From Ligustrum vulgare (Eukaryota; Streptophyta; Magnoliopsida; Lamiales; Oleaceae): a stretch of 64,000 nt of DNA. Positions 11,930 to 22,354 of the stretch are shown piece by piece; the stretch's first letter is position 1; each line of letters begins with the position of its first letter. The stretch lies in NCBI GenBank assembly GCA_963555705.1, contig OY743187.1, positions 17,188,133 to 17,252,132 on the forward strand, written 5' to 3'. Made by a program: the position numbers and the translations under genes. The notes beneath the pieces were generated by a model that saw nothing but the letters and a program-made list of their open reading frames with translations, was not told the DNA's origin and ran no database searches.

Positions 11930-12830
11930 TTACAATTGTATTTTCAACAGTGGTTGTTGTAGTTGCTGATTACAAATTAGGTGGTGATCGATGGTGATCG
12001 GTGGTGGTGGTTAATTTTATTTGTAGTTAAATTTACAATTGTAACTAATTACAAATTGAAATAAAGTTATAATTCATAAGTTACAATTGTAATTAATTAC
12101 AAAATTGAAATAAGTTACAATTGTATTTTCGACGATGACTGTAGCGATGGCTGATTACAAATTAGGCGGTGATCGGTGGTGGTGGTGGTAGATAATTGCA
12201 ATTGTAATTGTAGTTAAATTTACAATTGTAACTAATTACAAATTGAAATAAAGTCATAATTCATTAGTTATAATTGTAATTAATTACAAAATTGAAATAT
12301 GTTACAATTGTATTTTCGACGGTGGTTGTGGCTGTGGTGGTGGTTGTAGTGGATAATGCAATTGTAATTAAATTTACAATTGTAACTAATTACAAATTGA
12401 AATAAAGTCATAATTCATTAGTTACAATTGTAATTAATTACAAAATTGCAATAAGTTACAATTGTATTTTCTACGGTGGTTGTGACGGTGGCTGATTACA
12501 AATTAGGCGGTGATCGATGGTGGTGGTGGTGGTGGTGTATAATTGCAATTGTAGTTAAATTTACAATTATAACTAATTACAAATTGAAATAAAGTCCTAA
12601 TTCATTAATTACAATTGTAATTAATTACAAAATTGAAATAAGTTACAATTGTATTTTCGACGGTGGTTGTGGCTGATTTCAAATTAGGCGCTGATCGGTG
12701 GTGGTGGTGGTGGTGATGGTAATAAATTGCAATTGTAGTTACATTTACATTTGTAACTAATTACAAATTGAAATAAAGTTACAATTGTAATTAATTACAA
12801 AACTTAATTCTGAATTAAAAAGAAATACCT
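11930..12830. repeat. Minisatellite with a ~187-bp unit, about five copies
   Basis: TTACAATTGTATTTTC starts units at 11930, 12115, 12302, 12456 and 12643 (spacing 185, 187, 154, 187). Each unit contains a G-rich GGTGGTGGT segment of variable length and several copies of the palindrome TTACAATTGTAA. It is non-coding. Confidence 0.92.
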
Positions 12831-13104
12831 GATTTTAAAAATTATTTTGATACTTGTGTAATTAGTTACAAAATGCCTATGTACAAAAAATTTCAAGTTT
12901 AAATGTTTACAATTGTGTACTTAACCCAAAAAATAATCCAGTCAGATATGTATTTTTAGCCCATGTTATAGCCCACTTCTTCAGCCCATATTATACCCAA
13001 TTTTCCACTCACAAAGCCCCAAATTTCCTCAATCCGCTCTCCCGACGTGACTCCTCCTAGCTCTTTGTGCAATAGAAACAATGTACCAAATTAATAATAA
13101 TCAT

Positions 13105-14652
13105 TGGTGAGTGTTGAATCTAACAAATAATAATTTCTTGCTCAAAAATAAATAAATTCTAATAGCGGTGAGCAAGGTCGAATCCACAGGGATCGGTTAG
13201 ATTTAATTTTTCGAGAAAATTAAAACAATAAATTAAAAATAAGTAGGGTTTTAAATTTTTGAATGTGAAATCAATTTGTAAATAAACAAGTGCGAAATTA
13301 AAGTAGTGAAAATATAAAATTAAATAAATATCTAGCCCAAGGTATAATCTCAGTATTGATTCATAATCTCAGTATTGATTCATAAAATTGATCACGGATG
13401 CAAAAATAAAATCATTTACTCATTTTCTAAATTGGTTATGGTCATTGATACAATCTAACAACCTATCTCTCCTTACTATCTCGATAATCAAGATATACTC
13501 GTTGATTATTTCCCCAATCAATAAACAACCATATATACGATCTTAAGATTTAATTTACCAACATCATTAATCTTTAGAGAGACTACCATTCTAACCAACA
13601 AATTTACACGTGTGATTCATTTAAGTTAAGTTATATATTTTCATAACACGAGTCAAAAATCAATCTATAATCAACTATGTTATTTGTCACTTGTATTATA
13701 AATTCGAAACAATTATGAATTTAAATTCCTAATTGGCTAAGTATCGTTTTGACAATTAAAACAATGTACACTTTGTATTAATTAATCAAAACAACAATTT
13801 CAATGCAAGCAAAAGATATTTAAATAGAAAAAAAGATAAAAGAACAATAAAACTAATTAGATCTCACAATTCTTGAAGAATCAATACTTCGATTATCCTT
13901 GAACTAGATTAATGAAATATCTATCCAAAAACATTGTAATTAAAAACTAAACAGAATAAAACTCAAACTTTTATGATGAAAAATTGGAAGATCAGTGGCT
14001 GCCTCCTCTCCCCAAGTGCAGTACCGATTTTTTCCTTCAATGTGAGTGCTGCCGAGTCCTGTCAATATCTTGTGGCTGCTGGGCCTTTTCTTTTAATGGA
14101 GTATTGTGCCCTTTATTCGTCCCATGAAAACAAATCCAATCTCAATAAAATTAACTACTGATTGGGCTCCAAGATACTACAAAATGGCAGGAATAAAGAG
14201 AGATATGCAGGAGTCCACATATGTGATAATTACTCAGAGAGTAGGATTTATTTACTTTCCTTGTTTGGGTCGAATTCTAATTTTTCCTTAAAATAAATAA
14301 AAGAGAAATATTCCAATATTCACAAATAATTTCTCTTAATGTTTCCACACTTTTAGGAGATGAACTCGAGCCCAATGACTAGCTTTTCTTCTTCAAAAAT
14401 TCGCCCCATGTAAGTCAAGGTTTCCTGAAACAAAAAGATGTGCCCACGCTTTATGCAAAGTCATTCTCTGATTGTGTACTTTTGAGTTCCAAATTTTTTT
14501 TTTTTAATTTGTGATATTGAATCCACTTTTATCCAATCCATTCTCCTAGTCCACAAAACATAAATTATGATTAATATCCACAATTTAAGCATTTAAAATC
14601 AATGGAGTAAGAGGAAATATCACAAATTAAGTAACAATTACGCGCTCTATTA
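13105..14652 (-). repeat. 3' LTR of Gypsy-II
   Basis: 1548 bp, similar along its whole length to 35397-36978, with many point differences and small indels. Includes a short tandem repeat of ATAATCTCAGTATTGATTC near 13350-13385. Confidence 0.92.
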
Positions 14653-14666
14653 AATCCCCCCACAAT
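14653..14666 (-). promoter_or_regulatory. Polypurine tract of Gypsy-II
   Basis: On the minus strand TTGTGGGGGGATTT abuts the 3' LTR. It is preceded by GAGGACAAGCATTG, matching the arrangement before the Gypsy-I tract. Confidence 0.8.
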
Positions 14667-14762
14667 TAGACAATGCTTGTCCTCAAGTATAAACTAGATC
14701 AAGTTTATCAATTGTTCTCATCATTATTTCATTCTTCTACCTCCACATATCCATCCAAAATA

Positions 14763-15679
14763 TGTTGGATATTGGTTAATAAATCGAGAATTGAAAATCG
14801 ATTAAAATGACTTGGTGTCGACTTCGGCCAAATACTCAAAAGCTCGGCTCAATCCGTTTAGGCAAAGTTGTTTGCCACTTCGCCGCTTCGGGGCGCACAA
14901 ACAGGTCGAGGGGCAGCGCCCCCCGTGGGGGCTCGGGGGCAACGCCCCCGAAAGAGAATTTTGATTTCTCTGTATGTATTGAAGGGTATATTTGACATTT
15001 CGAAAACCAATATCGGATGAATGAGAAATTACGGAAAAGGATGAAAATTAGGTCAAATTATTTGACCGTGCGGCCGCATGGTTCGTAAACCGTGCGACCA
15101 CACGTCAATTTTAATTTCGGAATTTTGAGTAAGACCGTGCGACCGCACGGTCTATAACCGTGTGGCTGCACGGTTGTCCGGCCAAAAGACACCTTTTCGT
15201 AAAGGTGCATTGTTTGGAAATGATGCATGGTTTGGGTCTCAACCACTTCGTCCACACCCTTTCATGGTCTATATATAGGACCCTTTGGATGTCATATTCC
15301 TCACAATTTGATATGCAAAAACATCTCTCATCCTCACTTCTCTCCAAAATCAAATTCATTTCATTTGTTTTGATTTTTCTTCATTTCATCTTTGGAGTAC
15401 ATAAGCCTAGTTTTGGTTCGTTGTACTTGTGTTTTGGAGTGCTACAAACACAAGTGTAGCCGTTGTATCTTGGGAGTCGATTGCCGTTATCCGTAGGCAC
15501 CGTTGCGGGGCAAATTCGACTTAAGGACAAAGAGTTCAACTCTTGCCTCGACTTTGTCCTTATTCTTCTTCTTCTTTTTGTTTGTGTTTCCTTGCCGTTA
15601 CTCTGTTCAATTTTCGGCTTGGATTTACAAAACCATCATTTTCTTATTTGGGGTCACTATTCACGAATTCCACCCAACA
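14763..15679 (+). mobile_element. Probable solo LTR (917 bp) inside the Gypsy-II 3' untranslated part
   Basis: Starts TGTTGG and ends CCAACA, a perfect 6-bp terminal inverted repeat, with flanks AAATA / AAATC (4 of 5 target-duplication match). The surrounding sequence on both sides belongs to the Gypsy-II 3' region, and no primer site or polypurine tract follows, as expected for a solo LTR. A TATATATA box lies at 15270-15277. Between 15062 and 15175 it has four near-palindromes of the type CCGTGCGGCCGCACGG, and near 14910-14955 a GC-rich hairpin. Confidence 0.62.
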
Positions 15680-17154
15680 AAATCCAAACCATCATGCCTT
15701 AAGGATTTAAATCTTAACAGAAGCAAAAATAGACTAAATCCCCATCCACCAACACAAGACTAATCACTTCAACAATTTTTCGAAATCCACATGTAGTGGG
15801 ATTTAACACCTCACATTAGATTCATACAATATACTCAAAGTGTTTAGGGTGTAAAATATATATGTACTCTCAAGTCAAAGCATAGAAAATTCTTGTCATA
15901 GGCTTGCTAATATTCACATTGGCGCCACCAATGGTTTTGAATGCAAAGTAAGGGTCTTAACACTAATTGTAATGGGACTTCAGGTAAGGGGGATAAAAAT
16001 GATATATTTTTGGCTATTTTCGTCTAAGAAATTATACAAACTTCTTCACAAGTGCTCACTTAGACTTCATGTACTTCCTTCAATCAAATCACTTCATAAC
16101 CCAGTGTTAGTTTCGATCAACTCGAAGGCACAAAATATAGACCAAGCAATTCAAATCACTCATAAGTATATGTAATGGGAGTTAACACCTTCACTAGGTA
16201 TTTTTCTCTTCGTACAAAGTGTATAAGGGTGAAAATTTTCACTCAACTCATTGCATCGAGAATTTATTGTCACAGACTGCTCAGATGTCAGGCTCAAAGC
16301 TAACAATAACACAAATGTAAAGTAAATGTCTTTACTGGGTTCTAATGGGGCTTCGGATCAAGTAGGATAAAAGGAAAATATTTAGGCTAAGTTGAGAGGA
16401 GAGTTCACAAGCTAAATTGGTTCAACACGATCATCTCTTCCTCCACCTTTCAATGTGATTTTCCACTATTTCCTACTAGCCAATCGATTTAGCACTTGAT
16501 TCTTGTTATGTACTTGGGGGTTTATTCTCTTCACCATGGAATTTTCTTGATCTGGTACCTTGAACAACTTTTTTTTTTCAAATGAGTTCACTGCAACTTG
16601 TTCCCTTTTGACCTCATTACCACCAAATCCTTGATTAGCACAAAGAGAAACCACCCATCTTTTTGAAGCTTAGTTCGTCTCATACTTATCAACCAATACA
16701 AGCTTGTGAAATTCCTCTCTTCTGGGTTCAAGATAGAGGTAGCACGAAAGAATGGGTATCAGTGGCTTATAGTGTGGCACCAAAATTTCGAAGGCAGGCT
16801 AAGGCTCAAAGTGGTTTCTATTGGTACATGTATCATAGTAGGCCCTTTTAGAAGGTCAAATTGGGTTTAACCTAATGTCTTTATTATTTTTTCCCTTGAG
16901 CCAAGAAGCCAAAACATCATGCACAAGAGAGCACATCCAAGAACAAACTAACCATGCAGGATACACATCAAAGAAATAAGAGCTTAATATAAAGAGTAAA
17001 AGCAGCTCATAGGCTCAAAAGCTCATGAATTACTGTTTATATATGTTGCTCCCATCCATTTATGAAGTATAGGTCATTGCTCGGTCCTGATTTTGAACTC
17101 AAAATCTAGTGGCCAAGGGCTAATGCTCAAAAGAGTGGAATTAGGTTAATCTAG
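15680..17154 (-). other. Gypsy-II 3' untranslated region (part)
   Basis: Its reverse complement matches the 3' untranslated region of Gypsy-I at about 29830-30960, in the same order, which shows that the two elements are related. Segments at 15790-16010 and 16170-16390 resemble each other and look like an internal duplication. No open coding region is supported. The same kind of sequence resumes at 17373-17664 as a diverged second copy of 16811-17040. Confidence 0.75.
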
Positions 17155-17156
17155 GT

Positions 17157-17372
17157 GCACCTTCTTTTTCGGAAGCCCATCGTTAGAAACTCCACAATTA
17201 AGTGTGCTTGGCTTGGAGCAATTCTGGAATGAGTGACCTCCTGGGAAGATTTCTCGGGGAGTGTGCGAGTGAGGACAAAGTATGTTGAAAAGACTCGTGT
17301 TGGTACAGTGGGGACAGTACGCCGTCATCTAACGACCGCGACAGCCCGTTAAATGGGACTTGGGTCGTTACA
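17157..17372 (+). repeat. 5S-rRNA-derived sequence, Cassandra/TRIM-like LTR fragment
   Basis: It contains AATTAAGTGTGCTTGG followed by GAGTGACCTCCTGGGAAG, close to the internal A-box and C-box region of plant 5S rRNA, with altered bases between. It ends GGGTCGTTACA, like LTR ends. The 5S start region is missing, so it is not a functional 5S gene. Cassandra-type TRIM elements carry 5S sequences in their LTRs, which is the likeliest source. It sits at the junction of two diverged copies of the Gypsy-II 3' region. Confidence 0.6.
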
Positions 17373-17672
17373 GTGGCTTTCTAGGGGGTATATTTCAAGG
17401 TAGGCATTATAAGAAGGTTAAATTTGGCTTCACCTAAGTGCCCTTACTTATTTAGTGTTTCAATTAGCAAAAGGCTTCTCAACATGCATAACAGAACAAG
17501 TTCTAGAAAAGATCAACTACACATGACAATCACACAATCAAAGGAATAGAGCATGTTTTGGTGAATATGTATAAATGCTCAAGAGGCTCAAAAGCTCACA
17601 AAACAGGGTTAATGTGCATCAAATCCCACACACCCTTCATTCAATCCACCATTGAGAGCAATTAATCTAGTG

Positions 17673-17802
17673 TAGGAATGGCAACGAGGCAGGGATGCCA
17701 ATCCCGTCCCCGCCCCGTCGGAGATTTACCATCCCCGTCTCGTCCCTGTCTAAACGGGTTCGGGGCGAGTCGGGGACGCTCATAATCCATGTTTACATCC
17801 CC

Positions 17803-17897
<95 letters not shown>

Positions 17898-18429
17898 ACA
17901 CTTTTATCAATTAATGTCTTTTATAATTATTATTTTATGTCTTAATTATACAAATTCTTTTCTTAAAGTATAATTATTTTACAAAATTCTCATTTAATAG
18001 CGCTAAAGAATGATTAACTTTAATAAAAAAAACTCATAATAACTTTTGTACAGTAATACAAGTTTAATTATAGTAAGAAATATATTTGGAAAGAATGAGA
18101 TGAGACTTGTAAGAGTGAGAGATGAAGAGTAGTATAGAGTTGAAATGTAGGGCTTCGTTTTGATATTATTTATTTTGGAGTCGGGTGGTTCATGACACTT
18201 TTAATTTGTTTGATTTTTTTAATTTAACTTATTAATCGAGTATAGTTTCGGGGCGGGTTTGGGGCAAGGATGGGGATTTGATAGCAATCCCCATCCCCGC
18301 CCCATCCCCGGTCGGGTATACTTTTTCGTCCCCGTGCCTGCCCTATCCCTTTATTGTCGGGGATTCTACGCCCCATTCGGGGCATGTCCCCGTCGGGCTC
18401 AGGGATTCCCCACCCCATTGTCATCCCTA
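17673..18429. mobile_element. Non-autonomous hAT-type element (757 bp) with GGGGA-rich subterminal arrays
   Basis: Ends TAGGAATGGCAACGAGG and (reverse complement) TAGGGATGACAATGGGG, with a perfect 8-bp target duplication ATCTAGTG at 17665-17672 and 18430-18437. Each end has dense C/G-rich repeats of the CCCCGTCCCC / GGGGATGGGG type. The centre holds a compound microsatellite (ATT)n(TA)n(CA)n at about 17804-17900 and AT-rich filler. There is no transposase. Confidence 0.9.
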
Positions 18430-18516
18430 ATCTAGTGCAGTAAACAAAAAATCAACTACTCATGTCATTCGCCACTGTGCCTCAATTCATCTCAATAATT
18501 CAGATCATAAAGTGAT

Positions 18517-18765
18517 GTGATCCAGACCACGAATACAAGTCCGCACAAAGATCCATTGATGATCAAAGGAGGACCGATGACTCGATTGCAAACAAAGAAG
18601 GTCAACGAAGCAATGGACAAGCTAGTACAAGAAATAATGGACAAAACATTGTTCGTGTCATCAAAAGAAGCAAGTGCCATGTTAGGATCGAACCAAAAGG
18701 ACGGGTGGATCAACCTCATTCAAGCCGTCGAAGAAAATTGTGAAATCTCAATTTTACGGCCGTAA
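18517..18765 (+). pseudogene. C-terminal fragment of a gypsy pol polyprotein
   Basis: An 82-codon reading with GGPMTRLQTKKVNEAMDKLV, typical of the tail after the integrase in gypsy polyproteins. The upstream protease, RT and integrase are not present. The stop codon is supplied by the first TTACGGCCGTAA palindrome of the adjoining array. Confidence 0.6.
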
Positions 18766-18989
18766 CATACACTACTCACGGCCGTAACGAGTCTACTGCA
18801 AAAGAACTGAAAATTTGGATAGTTGGATTTACGGCCGTAACTAACAATTGTCACGGCTGTAATGCAGCCTCAGGTTAAGAACAAGATTTTCAGAAAATAA
18901 GATTTACGGCCGTAAAGATATGTCTCACGGCTGTAACTGTTAAACAGAAACCAAGTTACGGTCGTAAAGGAAGGGTTCACGGCCGTAAA
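18754..18989. repeat. Array of TTACGGCCGTAA-type palindromes, array 1
   Basis: Eight imperfect copies alternating TTACGGYCGTAA and TCACGGYYGTAA, spaced 20-50 bp. The same motif occurs at 20245-20394, 27874-28026 and 31456-31609. Confidence 0.92.
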
Positions 18990-19395
18990 TAGCCATATGC
19001 GTAATTTTAGGGTTTTTTATTTATTTCCTTATTTTTAGCAATTTGTTACCTAGTATAATTAAAACTCTTTAGACAGGTTTTGACTCTATTTATAGGGATA
19101 TAATTTTCATTATTTGACATACAACTTTGATATTATAATTGAGAGGCTATTTTGCTTTCACAATCTTATTCTTCATTGAATAAAATCCGAACTTGCGCGT
19201 TATTCTTGTTTGTTCAAATCTCGGTGAGAATTATTATTGCTTGTGATCAAGAGGTCAATATATCCCAGTGATTGTATTGGTTGCTTGGTTCAATTAATTT
19301 TAATTGGATCCATAAATCGTGATTCTTTGGCGTTCTTGGGTCGATTTCAATATTTTGTGGGTTGCGTATCTACAATTGCTATGTGGTTTGCATCA

Positions 19396-19632
19396 TAAAG
19401 GGACAAGCATCGAAAAAATCCAAAATTAAGGAGAGAATTTTCAAAAATTTCCTTGAAAATTAGAGCAAGCATGGAATATAATGGAAATTGAGGTGCAAAT
19501 AAAATGAATCACTTTCAAAACTAGGCAAAAGCACATCAAAACCCTCCCTCACTCTTAATTCAAGCATTGTCGTCAATATAAAAAAAAAAATCATAAATTG
19601 CAAAAACTATATATAAAAAATAGAGGACTCCC
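19396..19632 (-). other. Start of the Gypsy-II 3' untranslated region
   Basis: The minus strand reads a GACAATGCTTGAATTAAG motif and then AGAGTGAGGGAGGG near 19545-19580, corresponding to the internal polypurine-like motif of Gypsy-I at 29488-29525. The rest is AT-rich with no coding signal. Confidence 0.5.
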
Positions 19633-19899
19633 CTAAAATCTGCCCAATTCTCTTTTGCGCGCAGGTGACTGAATATCATCCGGAGTTGTTCGGGTGTCAT
19701 CACTGAGAGCCTGCTGTGCAAATTTTCTTCTGCTTCCATGACTGCTTTGAGACCATTTTTCTCCGCCCATGATGCAAAACCGATGATGGTTGATGCTTGG
19801 ATTCATGCGATTGGATGAAAAAGAAAGAGAATTGGAGTTGAGGGGGAAAAAAAGGGTAGGCGCGAGTGTTTCTGAGGTTGGGAGGTTTGTGAGTTGCAT
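19633..19899 (-). pseudogene. Possible N-terminal remnant of the extra (env-position) ORF of Gypsy-II
   Basis: A minus-strand reading includes MGGEKWSQSSHGSRRKF, a basic start comparable in position (after pol and a TC-rich leader, before the 3' untranslated region) with the Gypsy-I ORF that starts near 28438. There is no clear residue similarity beyond the basic, serine-rich character. It ends at a stop before the 3' region; everything after the N-terminus has been lost. Confidence 0.28.
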
Positions 19900-20244
19900 T
19901 GGGGGGAGAGGGCTTAATGGAGTCTATGAGAGAAAAAGAGAGAGGCGGCTTTTTAAAGCCGTGGAGAAGAGAGAGGTGCAGGGGTGGTGTTCCGCTGGGT
20001 GGCTACTGTGTGTAGCGAATAGAGAAGGAGAGAGGCTATAATTGCGGTATTAGCACTTATTTTGTTCACATGTTGCCCTATTTTATTATCATTTTGATTC
20101 TAATTAAGTATTAGTTAATGCATTTTATGTTTTATGCGGTATAGAATCACAACGGAGGAAAAAGAGGAAAAAAGGACCAAAAAGCACATAAGTTGAAGTT
20201 CAGGGACTAGGATGGCAAATTAATTATGGCCTTATCAAAAATTG

Positions 20245-20394
20245 CTCACGACCGTAAGACAGTGCAGGGCGTAAGCGAAAAATTTCTAGTAAAGCACTCA
20301 CGGCCGTAATTATCAAAGTTACGGCCGTAACTTCAATACACAAAAACTCCAGAAAGTCACTTATGGCCGTAACCATCAAACTTACGGCCGTAAC
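20245..20394. repeat. Palindrome array 2 in the Gypsy-I 5' LTR
   Basis: Five copies of YTMAYGRCCGTAA-type palindromes about 200 bp into the LTR and 85-235 bp upstream of the TATA box. Same set in the 3' LTR. Confidence 0.9.
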
Positions 20395-20478
20395 ATCTAC
20401 GCGGATTTCTTTCCTTTCAGATTTCATAGCCTATCTTTGGTATGTCTTGAGCCCAACCCTAGGGCACGTTTTGGTGGC

Positions 20479-20488
20479 TATAAAAAGG
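20479..20488 (+). promoter_or_regulatory. Putative LTR TATA box of Gypsy-I
   Basis: TATAAAAAGG in a GC-richer context; the matching box in the 3' LTR is TATAAAAAT at 31693-31701. It would drive the genomic transcript. Confidence 0.55.
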
Positions 20489-21399
20489 AAAATTCATGAC
20501 ATAATAAGGGTTGGAAAAACATTATTGAGAGCGGCTGATTCTTGGAGCTTGGAGGAGAAAAATATTGGAGAAGAAGGTAAACAAGATGCAAGAATTCTGG
20601 ATTTTCTTCATAGCTATGCTTGGCTAGACTTCTCCACCTAGTTCAAAAGGGGACGTTGTATTTTAATTACTTTGTTCATCACTTTTCCAAACTAGTAACG
20701 TAGTTCTAATTTCTTTACTTTGATTGTTAGATTTTTATACGTTTTTAATTCAATCAATGCAATACTTTATTTGATTAAGTCCTTATCATTTACTTTGTTG
20801 TATTGAGATTTGCTATTCTAAATGATTGGATCTGTAATCGTCTTTTTGTTCAATTCCTAGTAGCAAGTGGGAATTTAGTATTTCCATAGAAAAATCCAAC
20901 TTAGGTTAATTGTCACGAGCTTATGTGATTGATAATCTAATCCACCCTAATTCTTCTCGAACTTATATAGTTGTTGTCTTAAATCTAAAGAGATTGTTTT
21001 AGGTTATTCATTGGCTAATGCTTGATTAGAGAGTTTATTCCAATTAAATGCAATTAAGGGATAACAGGAATAGTTAGAGCTTATTAACTATTTACGGGTG
21101 ACAAATCAAAGAAGAAATTGAACTCACATTACTTGGAAAGTGATAACATTGTGATAGAATACAGCTGATCCTGAGAACTAGGATTCATTAATAATTGATC
21201 TATATTCCAGCCATTTTACGTGCTTTTTTATGTTCAAGTCATTTACAATATTTAACTCAAAACCCCCTATTAATTCTAATTGATACGACACTATTTTAGT
21301 CTCATTCCTTGTGGGATCGACTCTTACTTCCGCTCTTACATTTTAAACTGATAATTGGCGAGTAAGGAATTTAATTAATTTTTGGTCCATAGCGACACG

Positions 21400-22167
21400 T
21401 AGGAATTTAATTAATTTTTGGGCGGTTTTTGATAAATTTTCAAACCAAACCATTTAAAACGGTTTGACATTTTTCCAATCCAAACCAAACCATTTAATTT
21501 CCTAAACCAAACCAAACCAAACCATTTTTTGTGGTTTGGTGCGGGTTCAAACCACGGTTTGCAAACAAAATTAATCAAAAAAACTTTTCAAACCACAGCT
21601 AGTCACGAAAATCATGTAAAATCATGTTAAGAGGCTTTTCGCTAGCATAACATAGTAACATACTGTGTTAAAGCTCATAGATAAGTTACACATTAATTAG
21701 GAACCAAATATCACGAAGATTATTGTCGAAAAGAAACTGGGTTTGGATTAGCAAAAATGTGTTTCAAATTTAGAATTGGGTTTAATTTTTTTACTGAATC
21801 TAGAAAATAGTGAAAAGAATAAAATGCCTTGAACTTAATCACATTCCTAAGCCTTCATTCAAAATGAAGGTAGAATCAAAATGTTTTAAATATCCATTGT
21901 CCACAACAATATAGTATGACGACAGTACAAAGAATTTTCCCAACAAAATGACAAATTATACAAGAATTAAAATGACAAAAATGGGTTTTGCGGGTTGGCA
22001 GTTTGAAACGGGTTTTGAAAAGTGAAACCTAAACCAAATCATTTGAAAGCGGTTTGGTTTGGGTCAAAACAAAAACGTTGACGGGTCCGCGTGGACCCGA
22101 ACCAATGGTTTCAAAATTGCGGTTTCAATTCGGTTTAGCGATTTGGCGGTTTAAATTTACAGCCCTA
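21400..22167. mobile_element. Non-autonomous hAT-type element (768 bp) with AAACCAAACC / GGTTTGG arrays
   Basis: Perfect 8-bp target duplication GCGACACG at 21392-21399 and 22168-22175, equal to the single copy in the 3' LTR (near 32609). The right end is, in reverse complement, TAGGGCTGTAAATTT. The left end starts TAGG but its next 20 bases copy nearby LTR sequence, so the left terminus seems altered. Both ends have dense AAACC / GGTTT repeats; there is no transposase. Confidence 0.8.
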
Positions 22168-22186
22168 GCGACACGCATCAAATTTT

Positions 22187-22204
22187 TGGAGTCGTTGCCG
22201 GGGA
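22187..22204 (+). promoter_or_regulatory. Primer-binding site of Gypsy-I
   Basis: TGGAGTCGTTGCCGGGGA, close to the TGGCGCCGTTGCCGGGGA site used by many plant Athila/Tat elements (tRNA-Asp type). Confidence 0.85.
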
Positions 22205-22354
22205 AAGGTTAACCAATTTAGTATTTAATCAATTAGAATTTTATTTTTTTCCTGTATTTTACTTTTTTTTTATTTCATTTTCATTTTATTTCTATAATTT
22301 TTCACCAAAAAAAAAAAGAAAAGAAAAGAAATTTTTTTTTACTTCTTTGCTTAT

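Larger units (their letters stand above)
18480..19395 (+). mobile_element. Gypsy-III fragment: pol C-terminus plus 3' LTR
   Basis: A plus-strand reading at 18517-18765 has GGPMTRLQTKKVNEAMDKLV, the conserved tail found at the end of many plant gypsy pol proteins, then KDGWINLIQAVEEN. It is followed by an LTR-like stretch ending GTTTGCATCA at 19395 without a primer site after it. Eight palindromes of the type TTACGGCCGTAA lie at 18754-18989. Left boundary and target duplication were not found, so this is a 5'-truncated copy within the Gypsy-II 3' region. Confidence 0.6.
20037..22180 (+). repeat. 5' LTR of Gypsy-I, interrupted by a hAT element
   Basis: About 1368 bp of LTR once the 768-bp insertion and its 8-bp duplication are set aside. 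The first bases are mutated (TATAATTGC instead of TGATAAGTGC). It otherwise matches 31246-32621 closely. Confidence 0.9.

Noticed and set aside
17157..17260. Functional 5S rRNA gene
   Set aside because: The 5' third is absent and several conserved positions are changed.
17662..17973. Frames with long runs of isoleucine, tyrosine, valine-cysteine
   Set aside because: Translation of the (ATT)n(TA)n(CA)n microsatellite inside a hAT element.
18754..18989. CRISPR-like regular palindromic repeats
   Set aside because: Repeats are only 12 bp, spacing is irregular, no cas genes, plant nuclear context.
20363..20641. 92-codon frame in the Gypsy-I 5' LTR, also present in the 3' LTR (31577-31837)
   Set aside because: Similarity only reflects the LTRs being copies of each other; there is no known domain and it begins within the palindrome array.
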